Part shown: positions 12,301 to 24,537 of the stretch, piece after piece
Numbering within the stretch: position 1 is the stretch's first letter
Layout of the letters: each line of letters begins with the position of its first letter
Source: Micropterus salmoides
Lineage: Eukaryota; Chordata; Actinopteri; Centrarchiformes; Centrarchidae
Length of the DNA: 64,000 nucleotides
Assembly (NCBI RefSeq): GCF_014851395.1
Contig: NW_024041150.1
Location: forward strand, 1,984,001 to 2,048,000
Direction: 5' to 3'
Notes under the pieces: model-generated
What the model saw: the letters and a program-made list of their open reading frames with translations, nothing else
What the model was told of the DNA's origin: nothing
The model's database searches: none
Made by a program: the position numbers and the translations under genes

Positions 12301-14215
12301 ACCTGAAATCCATAACACTTATGCTCCTAAAAGTCACATCAGATGCAGTTTGGTCTATGTTCTACACCGATTTCATCCGTTAACACGCAGAGACTCACTT
12401 GTCACTGCTCCATTACCACCGATTTCTTTTGAATTGTGGTTGGACAACTGGAGTTTTCACCCAGTTTTAAAACCATTAATTGTGTTAAAAAATAACATTT
12501 TCTTGACTGTCTTTGAAAATGACACAACAGTGTGTGTCAATGCTGGAAGTGACTTCAGTGTTTGAGATGTATTCTTAGCAACATATGTGCAAGCCCTTTA
12601 TGCTTTTCACTGAAAACACTTCTTTAGAGCAAATGTTGTATAAAATCTTGCTTGTCTTGCCGTTCTTCCTCCCTACCCAGTTCTGCTTGCTTTGTTATTT
12701 AGGTCCCCGAGTGAAACACACGTGTATGTGATGAAAAATAGAACGGAAGGTAGCAGAACAAGGACGTGATGTGCACAATTCACACCAGGTTCTTGTTGTA
12801 TAGTGCAGAGTGTTCCCATAGCATAGACTTTCCTAAAGCCTACTCTTGCAATGGGGACTTCAATACAGTTATAATATGTGCTAATTTTTTTCATTTACCT
12901 GCTTAATAAAAGTATTTTGTTTTTAAATGTGAACTGGGATAGCAGAAAAACAAATTGCATTACAAGGAGGAAAAAGAAGAGAGACAACACACTAGAAAAC
13001 TGTACACACAACTGTGCACTCACACAAGTGCACACACACTCATGCACTTTCTAATTCTTCTCCTAAAAGACAATGGGGCCTAGATCACCTCATGCAGATG
13101 GTGCACAGTCCAAACACTGTAAATAGACTCTAATACACACAAATGCTGGCATTTCACATGTGTATCTAATTTGCTTAAGTTTCTATTTTTTATTAACTCC
13201 CACCATCTTTGCAACTTTAGTGATTCATTTTCTTTCTGATAAGAGAAACCGAAGAGGATGGGCAGAGGAGGCTCCTCTTGCTGTCCATCTGCTAAGAGGT
13301 AATTATTAAATTATTGAGCCATTCAGGGTATTTAAACTTTCATGGCCAGCCATTAGCATCCAAGCCAGCAAAAGAAGACTGGAAAAGGCAGCGTGCTGCA
13401 CTGGCTAGTAGATGAACAATATGGGGAGATGGAGAATTGAGAGAGAGGAAAGGGGGCGGGGACAGCAAGTGGAGGAGGCCAGTGAGGATGAAGACACAGA
13501 TGACCTAGATAAAAACGTTGCACGACATTTTCTCTCCTTCTCTGCCTGCTCTTTCTTTACATACTCTTGTTTTTCATCATGTTGCCTCACCACCTCCTCC
13601 TCATTGTCATCATTTCTATGTTTTTCCTCCTCTGCTGCCCTCCCCACTTCCTCCTCCTCCTCTAGATGAGTAAAAGTGAACGCCACATGGTCTCACATAA
13701 TAGAGTATAACATTAGTTTAGCTGCACGTGGCAGGGCTATACACAGATCTGCCTGCTCATGCTACAGGCCAGAACAATGGGAGATAAAAAGAGAAAGCGG
13801 AGGGATGGAGTGAGAGAATTAAGAGGTTGGAGGTAGAGGGAAGATGGTAAGATCATTTGGATAGAATAACTGTGATTCATGGTGAAATGTGGGTGTGTGG
13901 ATGAATGCCATACAGTATAGATGATGCCTGTATGTGTGTGTTTTATTGTGGATTTGAATCGTGTCTACTTTAGGTGGTGCGCACCTTGCTTGGCACGCAA
14001 TTTCAGCCTGACTTAGTACTGATGCAGTATTAGGGCTCTCCTTGTCATTACATATAAAGACAAACGGACATACACACACATACACACCTAGATTTCCAAA
14101 GTTTCTACTTCCTCCTCCTTTCTTCATGTAAAAATAATGGACTATTTCAGAATGTGAAATCTAAGCTCAGTTTATCTTTTTTACTCTCTAAATGCTTTTT
14201 CTGACATACACTTTT
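9391..14215. other. Intronic sequence, purine/pyrimidine-rich, no gene seen
   Basis: No gene is recognised. A purine-rich stretch at about 10470-10840 and a GGA/CCT-rich stretch at about 13410-13670 each generate overlapping frames on both strands, a sign of low complexity rather than coding. Short AC runs occur at about 9772-9785, 11935-11965 and 13010-13040. Three GC-balanced, homopolymer-free stretches (about 10160-10390, 12000-12130, 13245-13400) look like candidate conserved non-coding sequence, but only alignment could show it. Confidence 0.5.
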
Positions 14216-16200
14216 CAGAATCAGCTTTTATTGCCAGGTATGTGTACACATACAAGAAATTTGACTCTGGATTGTACATTGCTCACGATGTGCTTACTTA
14301 TACAGTAATAAAATCAGACACAGGCTACAGCATAGAACACATATACACCCTATAAACAAAAACAATATTGACAGATTGAGACAATAGTGCAATGAACAGT
14401 AAATTATTATTACCATTATTATTATCATTATGTACATGTCAGAGGTGGATGAGATATACAGGTGCACATACCACATACATGCATACATGTACACATGTAC
14501 ACAGTGCGATGGAGCATAGTGCAAAGGATGCTGGAATAAATAAGTATTATGTGCAGGTATTATGTATTTAAGGTAGGTAGATATGGTATACAGTATATAC
14601 AATATACAACATGACAATATGAACAGTATGAACAGCTCTGAAATAGAGAACGAGAGAATGATGAATAACTAATGAGTGGTAACCAGTAAACAGGTGGCTG
14701 ATTGGAGGAAGAGTTACTGGGTTATTGCACGGGAATTGTTCCTGACACTGTGAGTCAGAGTGATGACTTGTAGGAAGAAACTGTTCCTGAGTCTGTTGGT
14801 TTTGGCGTACAGTGCTCTGTAGCGCCTACCAGAGGGGAGAAGCTGGATCAGGTTGTGTCCGGGGTGAGATGGATCTGCAGTGTTGTTTCCTGCCCGTTTC
14901 CTGACACTGGAAATATATAAGTCCTGAATGGAGGGCAGGTTGGCACCGATGATGTTTTCTACAGTCCTGACTGTTGGTTGTAGTCTGTCCCTGTCCTTTT
15001 TGGTGGCAGATTCAAACCAGGCACCAGAGGTGCAGAGAACAGACTGGATGATGGCTGTGTAGAAGTGGATCAGCAGCTCCTTAGGCAGGTTGACCTTCCT
15101 GAGCTGGCGCAGGAAGTACACCCTCTGCTGGGCCTTCTTGATGATGATGTCCGTGTTGGGCTCCCACTTTAGGTCCTGGGATATGGTGGAATCTAGAAAC
15201 CTGAAGGAGTATGGTGGGGGGCAGAGTGGGGGCTCCTCTTCAAGTCCATGATCATCTCAACAGTTTTGAGCGTGTTAAGCTCCAGGTTGTTCTGACCGCA
15301 CCAGAGAGCCAGCTGATCAACCTCCCGTCTGTAGGCCGACTAATCACCGTCACATATGAGGCCGATGACCGTTGTGTCGTCAGCGAACTTCAGGAGTTTG
15401 ACAGATGGGTCTCCTGAGGTGCAGTCGTTGGTGTAGAGAGGAAGATCACACACCCCTGGGGGGCGCCAGTGCTAATAGTCCGGGTGCTGGATGTGATGTT
15501 CCCCAGCTTCACCTGCTGACTCCTGTCAGTCAGGAAGTCTATGATCCACTGACAGGTGGAGGCTGGCACAGTGTGCTGGGTGAGTTTGGTGCTGAGGATG
15601 TCCGGGATGATGGTGTTGAACACCAAGCTCCATGAACAGGATCCTTGCATATGTCCCTGGAGAGTCAAGGTGTTACAAGGATGTAATGCAGTCCCAAGTT
15701 GACTGCATCATCCACTGACCGGTTAGCCCTGTAAGCAAACTGCAGGGGGTCCAGCAAGGGGCCTGTAATGTCCTTCAGGTGGGCCAACACCAGTCTTTCA
15801 AAGGACTTCATGACTACAGATGTCAGGGCAACAGGCCTGTAATCATTTCATCCAGAGATTGAGGGTTTTTTGGGGACCGGGATGACTGTGGAGCGTTTGA
15901 AGCAGGAGGGAACTTCTTCCTCAAAAACACTCACCCTCTTTACAACAGGTTTGGCAGATTTTAGTTTCTGCCTGTATGTCGGGATAAGATGAACCAGACA
16001 GTGATCAGAGAGTCCCAAGGCTGCACGGGGAACAGAGCGATAGGCGTCCTTTAATGTTTTGTCACAGTGGTCATAGTGTGTTAGTATCCCTGGTGGGACA
16101 CTTAATATGCTGTCTGTACTTTGGAGGTTCATGGCTGAGGTTTGCTCTGTCCCTGAGAACAATGAGCAGGGAGTGTGGATCTTTTTCCTCCACATCATCT
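14216..16200 (-). mobile_element. L2-like LINE with internal deletion, minus strand
   Basis: A second LINE of the same general type as the one at 7.0-8.5 kb, in the nrg3 sense. Seen on the minus strand from 5' to 3': the end of an AP-endonuclease domain (about 15950-16090: LKDAYRSVPRAALGLSDHC, with the SDH catalytic motif). It is followed directly by the start of the reverse-transcriptase region (CFKRSTVIPVPKKP, about 15860-15910), so the linker of roughly 150 residues usual in this family is largely gone. Then come YRANRSVDDAV-type sequence (about 15690-15740), a GAPQGCV motif near 15460 and the C-terminal region at 14714-15121 (MYFLRQLRK to LPSGRRYR). The 3' UTR ends with CAATAAAAGCTGATTCTG near 14216. 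Several frameshifts and stops make it inactive. Confidence 0.88.
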
Positions 16201-16261
16201 TACAGTTGGATTCCCTTTATGCTGACCTTTTTGTATTTTTCTACCATTCAATTCCATTCAA

Positions 16262-16780
16262 AACCATAGACTGTATAAAAAAAGTGAACGTAGCCACCAT
16301 GACCTCACCTATCGGTTTGTCAACTACCATTCTGAAGCCTCAATTCTGGCAAATTGGCCGTTGCCATCTTGATTTTTTGGAACCAGAAGTGACCATAGTT
16401 AGATGAGAGGGTGGAGTTGGGGAGGGATACGCATAACTACACTTGACAGGTCGCCTTGGTAGAGACTAGTCACTTAGGTAGGTGGACATGGCCTGCTTTT
16501 TTACATATTTTACTCTAAATAGGTATGATTTATACAGTGAACATCATGCTTGCTGTGTTCAAGAAGACTTTAAACTAGCAATTGAAACCATAAATTCATA
16601 AGGAAAGTGTTTGCTGAGGTAATTAATCAAGTAGGAAATAGGGTAATTTTCTCATAGAATTCTGTACAATCAGACTTCTTTAGGCAACCAGTGGAGTCGC
16701 TACCCTCTGGCCATTAAAAGAGGTGTTGAACGTAATTAGCTTCATTTTTCGGAAACAGAGGCTCCGGCTTGTTAAATGTG
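16262..16780 (+). repeat. Common teleost ~520 bp dispersed repeat
   Basis: It starts with AAACCATAGACTGTATAAAA and continues with GTAGCCACCATGACCTCACC, GCCATCTTGATTTTTTGGAA, AAGAAGACTTTAAACTAGC and CAGTGGAGTCGCTACCCTCT. I know this ordered set of words as a high-copy repeat in many fish genomes; it carries no protein. Whether it is a SINE or a non-autonomous DNA element I cannot decide. It lies 60 bp from the 5' end of the LINE at 14216-16200. Confidence 0.65.
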
Positions 16781-18759
16781 TGACATTTCTATGAAAGGTT
16801 TGTGCAATGCTTATGACATATTATAGCACCCACTTTTCCCTCTCTAATACTTTTTTAAACCTGAGCCCTCAGACGTATGTTGGATAATCAGAAAGTACCA
16901 CGAAGAACTGAGGTCAAAAGACCGTAACTTTAAATGATAAAATTCAGCACAGATATGTCTTACTGCAGCACGTTTCCAGTGTCATGCCATCACCTCATCC
17001 ATAAGCCTGTGATATGCCGTATCATCCTTTGGTGATTTACTGAAGTCTCTTAAGACACAGTTGTGAACGTTTATGACCAATGGATCTGAGGATTGTCACT
17101 CAGCTTTACATGATAGCCTAGTGTTTTCACATTTATGTGAATCAGTTAGCCAATTAGTTGAGCCAATTTTTGCACCTTGTACTAATGGCTTTTAGTCACC
17201 TCCCTTTGAATGAACCATGAAGCAATTAAAGGAAGGGGTTTTACCACCATGACTCTATACCTAACTAACGTCTGAAAATGCATCTTTATATGCATGCATG
17301 GATGGATGGAAGCAGTATTTTCACTGATACTTAACTCTTATGGGAAAGTGGAGTAGATCATACATATTGATGCAAATGTGAGGAAAATTAAGGTTACCCA
17401 GCATAGTTGACAAGACGTCATAGGGGAACAGCATGCTCTGATTTTTTTTCAGATTAAGAAAGAATGAAACAAGACAGTAAAAATATATATTATTCAACAT
17501 TGAAATGCTCATGATAGCATGTTAAAATGACAGTTTTGATATATCTTATCTCAGATTTGCTTTTGGCAATGCAAGAGTTACTTCTACAATCCAAGGTTTA
17601 AAATATAACAATGTTGATAATTAGAACCCTCAGTGTGTGGGCAGCAGATAAAACAGCTTTGACAACATTTGCAAGTTAACCCCTGGAGTTGCAGCATTTA
17701 ACCTTTGACATTAGTGATTGCACTGTTGGCTTTTCCGTTCAATTGGCCACTATCGCTATAATCTATAGCTTGTCCCTAGGATTGCGTGACCTATATCGTT
17801 TTAATTTGACTTTTTGTTGCAATCAATGTTTTGCGCTTACACAGTGAGCACATTCAAATCTGGTAATCTACAAAAAGAAAGGATATTTGATTGTGATTGG
17901 CTGTAACAAAGATATGCAGTGCCTACCATAGTTGTATGCAATCTTTATAAAACTACTGGACCCTTGTGGTGGTTCAGGCAGGCTCAGAATTTACTTAATA
18001 ATATACTCAATACACATTGTGTGTGCCAGCAGTTCTGTATATTTGTGTGCATGTTTCAGAGAGACAGAGTGGGATAGAATGATAAAAGCTCCGTTCTTCA
18101 TGCAGCTAATGAAAATGTTTGCAGTTTGTTTGTGTGTGTAGTTTGCTGTTACTAGTATCTGTTTCCAGTGAGCTCTTTGCCTCTACTGCAGACAGCTTCT
18201 CAGCCAAGCTGCCATAGTAATTATTATTTACTGATTTGTAATTGCTTGTTGAGTCTCACAGGGCAGCTTGTAATCACACTCATTTCGCTATAAAGTAATT
18301 GTTTCTGTTCAAACTAGGGTTGACTGTACTGGCTACATTGGTGGCCCATTGTGCTCCATAGAGTCTGCTGTTGTTGGTATGTGGTGCTCTGTTTCGAATT
18401 CTTATGAGGTTAGATTTTGTATGCTGCACTGCGCTGTGTTCATGGAATCATGATGTGCTGCATTGATTTCCATTATGTTAAAGGAAATTCTGCTGCTTGG
18501 ACCTACAACATTCACCAACTCTGTCTCCTAAAAAATATCTTCATATATAACTAATTTGCAGTAGAAAATGTTTTATGAGAAATGTAATTCTGCTAGGATT
18601 ATGTTTTTATTGACATAATAAAGGAAAGAGTTATATCAAACATATCTGCAAAAGGTTCATGGTTCAAACAGTGTATTTAATTAGTTTTCAGAGATTGGCT
18701 TTCTTGGTTAGTGGTTATTACAGTGGCGACGCAGACTTGAAGCCAAAGACTTGAAGCAA
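16781..18759. other. Unique intronic sequence
   Basis: AT-rich sequence with no recognisable gene or repeat beyond a short GGATGGATGG run near 17300. Confidence 0.55.
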
Positions 18760-18885
18760 TGACTTTTTTTATTTATATAGCACCAAATCATACCAGAGGT
18801 TATCTCATTGCACTTTTTATATCATAGAGAAGGTCTAGAACAAACACTTTTTTATATTATTTACAGAGACCCAACCCAATCATTC
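18760..18885 (+). repeat. Dispersed teleost repeat fragment
   Basis: TTTATTTATATAGCACCAAA, TTATCTCATTGCACTTTT, GAGAAGGTCTAGAACAAACA and TTTACAGAGACCCAACCC occur in the order seen in a widespread fish repeat. The copy is short and fades out after about 18885. Assignment is from memory. Confidence 0.45.
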
Positions 18886-21800
18886 AATATTAAATAATAA
18901 GGATCTTTCCCTAAACCAGGGCTGGTTGCTCGACTTTGAGCTAAAGCTAGAAGCAAGTGCTCCTCCCTGTGACTTGCAGTATAAGAACTCCCACTTCCTG
19001 GATTGGAATATTACTTGTAAACATTGCCAGTAAACATTATCCAGGCAGCAATTACGTTTCATCAAATATGTGCGTTGGCAAATTAGATTAGCAGTATATA
19101 AATGTATCTTGTAGCAGACAGTTTTGACTAGACTGATGTTTACATATTGTCGTTCCCCTTTAATTCACTTTACTAATAACAATAATGCTGATTTGTTTCT
19201 GACCCCAAACTAACCGGTCCTCAGAAAACAACACAACAGCTGTTGTTGATAATTACTGTATTGCATATGTTAAGTAAGAGACAGAAGGAAAATGAATGAG
19301 GGAGGGAGAAAAAAGTTTAAATAGCCAATGAGAAAGAGAGAAAAATGTCTTATAGTGACTTGTCAGCAAATGCTAAAGGGTGGCCATTAGCAAAACACCA
19401 CTTTGCAACTTCATCAATATTTCACCAGCATGTCAAAGACTCAGCACCAAGCTCCCTCTTTCCCACAACTCCTCTTTCTTCCTCTCTTCCTCCTTAACAT
19501 TTACTGGAGGGGTATGAAGAGTAAATTCTAACCATGAGGCAACCAAATGCTTTTAGCAGTCGGACACTAGGTTGAATTTGTATTTTCACGCAAGGATTTC
19601 TATGCACACATAAAAACAGAGACACAGTCATCCCCTTTGCTGAACACTCCCTCAGCATTGTTTAGGCCTTAGGACAACCTCCCATGATTCACTCCTGACC
19701 AGTCCTCTGTGCTCCACGTGGCCTATCTCAAACCGTGCACCTTCATGTTCAAACAAAACGGAATCCTCACTGCTCCTTTCTCCTCTTACTGATATCACTC
19801 TCTTTCTCCTTCACTCCCTCATTTTTCTGACTTTAGTTTAAGCACACACACCGCAGAATCTCAGCCTAACTTTTTTTTCAGGATCTCTTATATTCTTAAT
19901 CCTTATCGATTTGCCTGCAGCCACTTTGGGACCGGGCTGCCCCAAGTGAATGAGAGAAATTACCTGCAAGACTGAACAAATTAAACAGTCATTTGCTCTG
20001 AGCTGAAGGCAAGCTCAGTATGGCAAGCACGCAGCAAATCCAAATTTTCTGGTTAGCCCAGGATACAAGCCCTCCCCTCCCATCTCTCTCTCGTCGCCTC
20101 AGAGGACAGATAAACACCCTCCATTGGTAGGCCTTAGCTGTATTTACGACGGCTTGTCTCGTAGGGATTGGGGATAAAAGCGTCAATCCTCTCTAATTGG
20201 TCACACCTATGCTGAGAGGAACGTGGCAGGTATTATTCAATAGGCAAGGGGCCTCTCATCAAGTCAAATTATTGAATGGGCTGAGCAGAGAAGGGAACAA
20301 TCATGGATTGATGGGGATAAAATGCACGCACATGGACTCATACACATACTTTACTGACAGAGATGTACAAACACATAAGAAACGTACATGCAATTTACTG
20401 TAGGTACTTTTAAAAAAGGATAGTCAATGGGCAGTTTAACTTCTTTAATTAATCAGAAATGTTCATTTTAGCTCCTTGTAGATTTTGACATGAATTACGT
20501 TGTTAAATCCCCATGACCCTGGCATAGTGAATAGTCATAGTTATAATATTGAGATGACAAGCTTGATCATGCATTACAATCTAGCATCTAATACAATGAC
20601 AAACAAACTTTTAAGACTAGCAGGCATAATGAGTAGAGGTTAATGTTAGGATTTGTCTTTGTCAGTTTAAACCACACCTGGTGGGACTTTTATTTCATAC
20701 CGTATTTGTGGGTATGTTTTTTATTTCTGGAAATACAAGGGAGTGGACACCATGCAATTAATTTTATGCTCTCTGATTTGAAATTTATAGCTTTTTAGAA
20801 ATAATTGTTGTGGCAATTAGTCTAGGAAACTGAAAGAAGACATGAATGTCAGTGATAATGCTCTTCATTTCCGTTCATTCACAACTTAATAAAAGCTAAA
20901 TTAGTGTTACAGCACAACATATTCCTGACTAATGTACACTGACTAATGTACATTCAATTTCATTATGATCATGTAGCTGGATACATTTCAAGAGTGTAAT
21001 GCTTTCTCAAACTTGGGTCTCCGTGATTATCTTGGAAACACCAGTTGGTCTTTTGTCATTCCAGTCTTATTATGGTTCTTTATCTGATATGTCTGTTTTT
21101 TGTAATACTTTTTGTAAATAAGATAGGAACATACCCTAAGGATGGAATGTTTTGAGTAATTGATGAGACAACATAATATAATTCATAAAAACAGCCAGAC
21201 TTGGCTGTACCACATCCCCACCAGCAAAAATCATGTTTCAAGTATGACATCATTTGAAGGCTTCAGGTAGGCTTGGAACCTAGATGGCTATTATGAAAAA
21301 AACAAAACAAAAAACAATACAAAAGGTTATTATTTAATGCAGTCATGTATGATGCCTCAGTTGGTTTACTTGAACACTTTTTTGACTACTGTCTTGTTTG
21401 CTTTTGTACTGTTCTAAATTGGCTCTCACACACTTATATCCAGTAATGTTTGTATATAGTAAACCTGTCTGCAGAAGAGCTAAAATTCAGCACCACACTG
21501 GGTGGACAGCTCCTGAACATCATTACTCTTATTTCAGCTGAAACTTGCCAATACGGAGCTCTGCCTTGGTTTGGAATCATCACTTCAGCACAACATAAAG
21601 TGGACAGCTGCAGTGGATTTTAAGCACTCTGGACAGCTCCCTAAATGTTGTAGAACAACACAGCTGTCCCTTCACTAATTACAGAGGATGGAAACAGCAC
21701 TATTTTGCTAACACGCAACAAAGCAAACTGCACAGATAAGACTCGACTTCAGTCTGCCCTTGAAGAGCCAGATGAACAAAGTGTGTTTCCATAAGACATG

Positions 21801-22948
21801 CAAACAGTAATAACAAACAATGCAAAAGCACAGGGACGCTGATGTGTGAACCCTCAGTCATTTTAAAAAGAGACTAAAAGTCTAAATTCCTGCAAGCAGC
21901 CATGCAAAATGACGTAGCAAACTAAATACCATACCTATTGTTAGTGCCTTGCCAATGGAGGATCAGGATTGAAAAAATCCTATAGATTTATTACCTTAAA
22001 TCAAAAAGGTTTATACTCTTGACAGCCTGGAAAGGTTTGCTCTGTACTACACTGCTGGATATACAGACAGAAAGACCAGACAACTAATATCCCTCTCCTC
22101 TGAGCTTGACACTTGACATTCAGTACTGAGAAACACTCAAACCAAAGTACAAAACACATATATGGCATGGGTGTACTGACATCTCAAATGTGCATGTACA
22201 AAATTTCACAACAGTGGAAGAATTAAAATGGCAGAATGTGCAGGGAGCAATAAAGAACCAGAGGAAGATGGGAAGTGAGAAAGTGAAGGAGAGGGAGTTT
22301 TAGAGGAGATTTGGGCGGTCGTGGAGAGGTGTGTGTGGGGAAAGGACTCGACCCTGAGGAACTGTCAGGTGGTGCGGAAGGCTGGAGAGGGGCAGAGGAC
22401 GAGCTGAGAGAGCTGGTTAATCATCCATTGAAACAAGGCCTGCTCACCCTCTTGACAACGCTGAGCCGGGCCTCCCCAGCTCGCTAAGCACCCATGGGAC
22501 AGCTTTTGCACATACCCAGCAGCTCCGGGCAATCTCACTTGAAGTATTTAGAAGTTTATATCTTCCTCCTCATCTCTCTTTATCTGGCCTGAGTAATGTT
22601 GGAAATATGCCAGTACCACTAACAGTTCCAGCACTCTCAGTTCTGGGAACAGAAGTAAAGTGATGGTCTGAGCATACTGTAGCTATAAAAGAACACAAGT
22701 TTTTTGTGAGATCAACTTCTTGGTAAGCTTAACCAGTAATAGACATAAACATTATACCACGCACTTGCCAAGTAGTCAGTAGAGTAATTAAGCATGCACT
22801 AATACAAGTAATAGTGAGTATATAACCCTGGAAGTAAAACAATTGAAAACTGTAAAAGGCTCTAAATGAATATCAAAAGCAAATATGTGTAAGATATTGG
22901 CAAAATTCTACATGTGATTAAAGACTTTACTGGGGATGTGTTAGGGGT
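18886..22948. other. Unique intronic sequence
   Basis: No gene recognised. A stretch at about 19900-20320 and another at about 22420-22610 have balanced composition and lack repeats. They contain TAATTGG, ATTATTGAATGGG and TTAATCATCCATTG words of the kind often found in conserved enhancers. This is a weak, composition-based remark. An A-rich run lies at 21296-21325. Confidence 0.45.
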
Positions 22949-23490
22949 GTAACGGAACACAAAACTCTCGGTTCGGGATGTACCTCGGTTTTAAAGTTAT
23001 TTTCGGTACAGTAAGGGGAAAAAATGCAAACATTAAATTGCTGTTGGTTTATTATGAACTTTTGTAAACATCCAAATTACTTTACAATTTTTCAAACAAA
23101 CTTCCAAATACATATAATAAATAAAGAATAAGAAATAAAATACTGCTGCAAACTACTAACAAGTTCTCCACTAAAAAATACCACATATAGCTAATAAAAT
23201 ATAATAAAAATATATATAATAATTTGGATTACAGTGCAGCATTCTTCTTATTCTTTTATTCCATCTATCCGTGTGATACCATTAGTAAGTCAGCAGCTTT
23301 GACGTGTTGTCAGAAACACACCCACTGAGAAATGTTCGCCCACTGCTTTCGTTTTATCAACTTGTCCTTGGTTGTATTTCACTGGAAACCAAAGTGTTCC
23401 CAAACAGAAGACCTTAACAATAAGGGAGGGTCCTAAAGCTCTGGCTCTGCACTGGCCTGATGCTTAAGTCACTAGTTAGCGAGAGGCTGG
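22949..23490 (+). mobile_element. hAT-like element end
   Basis: It begins with TAGGGGTGTAACGGAACACA and ACTCTCGGTTCGGGATGTAC, then TACCTCGG and TTTTCGGTACAGTAAGG. This is the well-known terminus of a fish hAT-like family. AT-rich interior follows, then TTCGCCCACTGCTTTCG. No matching right end was found, so the element appears truncated where the long-TIR element begins. No transposase is visible. Confidence 0.6.
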
Positions 23491-23497
23491 GCTAAAG

Positions 23498-24537
23498 CGG
23501 CCGCTTGTGTAGCCAAGTATGTCCAGCTGCAGCTCGCAGACCTGACGGAAGTTGAACTTCCAAATATGGTTTGTCCCAGAAGACACCACGCACAAAACGT
23601 GATGATGTTAATCTCGGCTCGCGCACAGTATAAATCCTAATGCTAACCGTTTTATTCTTTAGAGGCCAATAACAGAACTTTAAATACACTTCTGAAAAAT
23701 CAACTGTGTAGATTTTGAATATCGGGAGTTTGACGAAAATTGACGGCGAAGTTGAGAAGCTCTGCAAGTGCCGACGGGTGTCAATATATAGCTGCAGTAA
23801 AGTTACCAGAGGCTGCACAGCAACACAATGGAAGTTAATCCTATCAGTTAGCACATCGGCTGTAAGGCCAATGTGCGCCGCTGTAGGGTTAACCAGTCAA
23901 CATGCATACAATTAATAACTTTAGGCACTAACCCTGTGATGGTTAGGTTAAGAGTAATATGCTTCGGGGGGCTGTCAGGAATAGTTAGCCAGCTAGCTCC
24001 GGTTAGCTCCCCCAGGTCCAGTCACACAGACCACTGCAGCCAACACAGCAGACGTGTCCAGCAACAGCTGAACGATACTGTTAATGTTCGTACCGCTGTT
24101 CTGTCATTAAATTCTCAGTAATGTTGTAAAGTTTTAACCTAAATCAAGATACATCTGGCTCGTTATGTACAGAATATTCTTGGTTCGTGAAACTTAAAAT
24201 TACTTTGGAACACATAAAATATACAACGACAACAGTGGTATGAATTGAAACATTGCTTTATTATTATGATTAGGCTATTATAAATCCATATTTGCAGGAA
24301 TTATAGTATTAATATACTATAATTATAGGATAGTAAATATTAACGCATAAAGTACACTGATTATTGGCTCTTTTATTATTTTAACGGCTATGCGTAGGCC
24401 GAGATAAACGTCATTACGTTTTGTGCGCGGTGACTTCTGAGACAAACCATATATGGAAGTTCAACTTCCGTCAACTTCCGTCACGTTTGTCTGCAGGCTG
24501 CAGCTGGACCCTTCTCTGTGTAGCGCAGTAGCGCCGC
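23498..24537. mobile_element. Long-TIR non-autonomous DNA element (~1.04 kb)
   Basis: The left arm (about 23498-23630) and right arm (about 24395-24537) are inverted copies of one another. Left GTCCAGCTGCAGCTCGCAGA, GACGGAAGTTGAACTTCCAA, TATGGTTTGTCCCAGAAGAC and CACAAAACGTGATG match the reverse complement of the right arm with scattered mismatches. The arms, roughly 130 bp each, flank about 760 bp with no transposase frame. The right arm carries an extra CAACTTCCGT tandem unit (24471-24480). Part of its interior (about 23690-23755) matches 46961-47015. The superfamily is not certain. Confidence 0.7.

Noticed and set aside
13405..13686. Glu-rich minus frame and Ser-rich plus frame
   Set aside because: They mirror each other over GGA/TCC repeats; low-complexity artefact.
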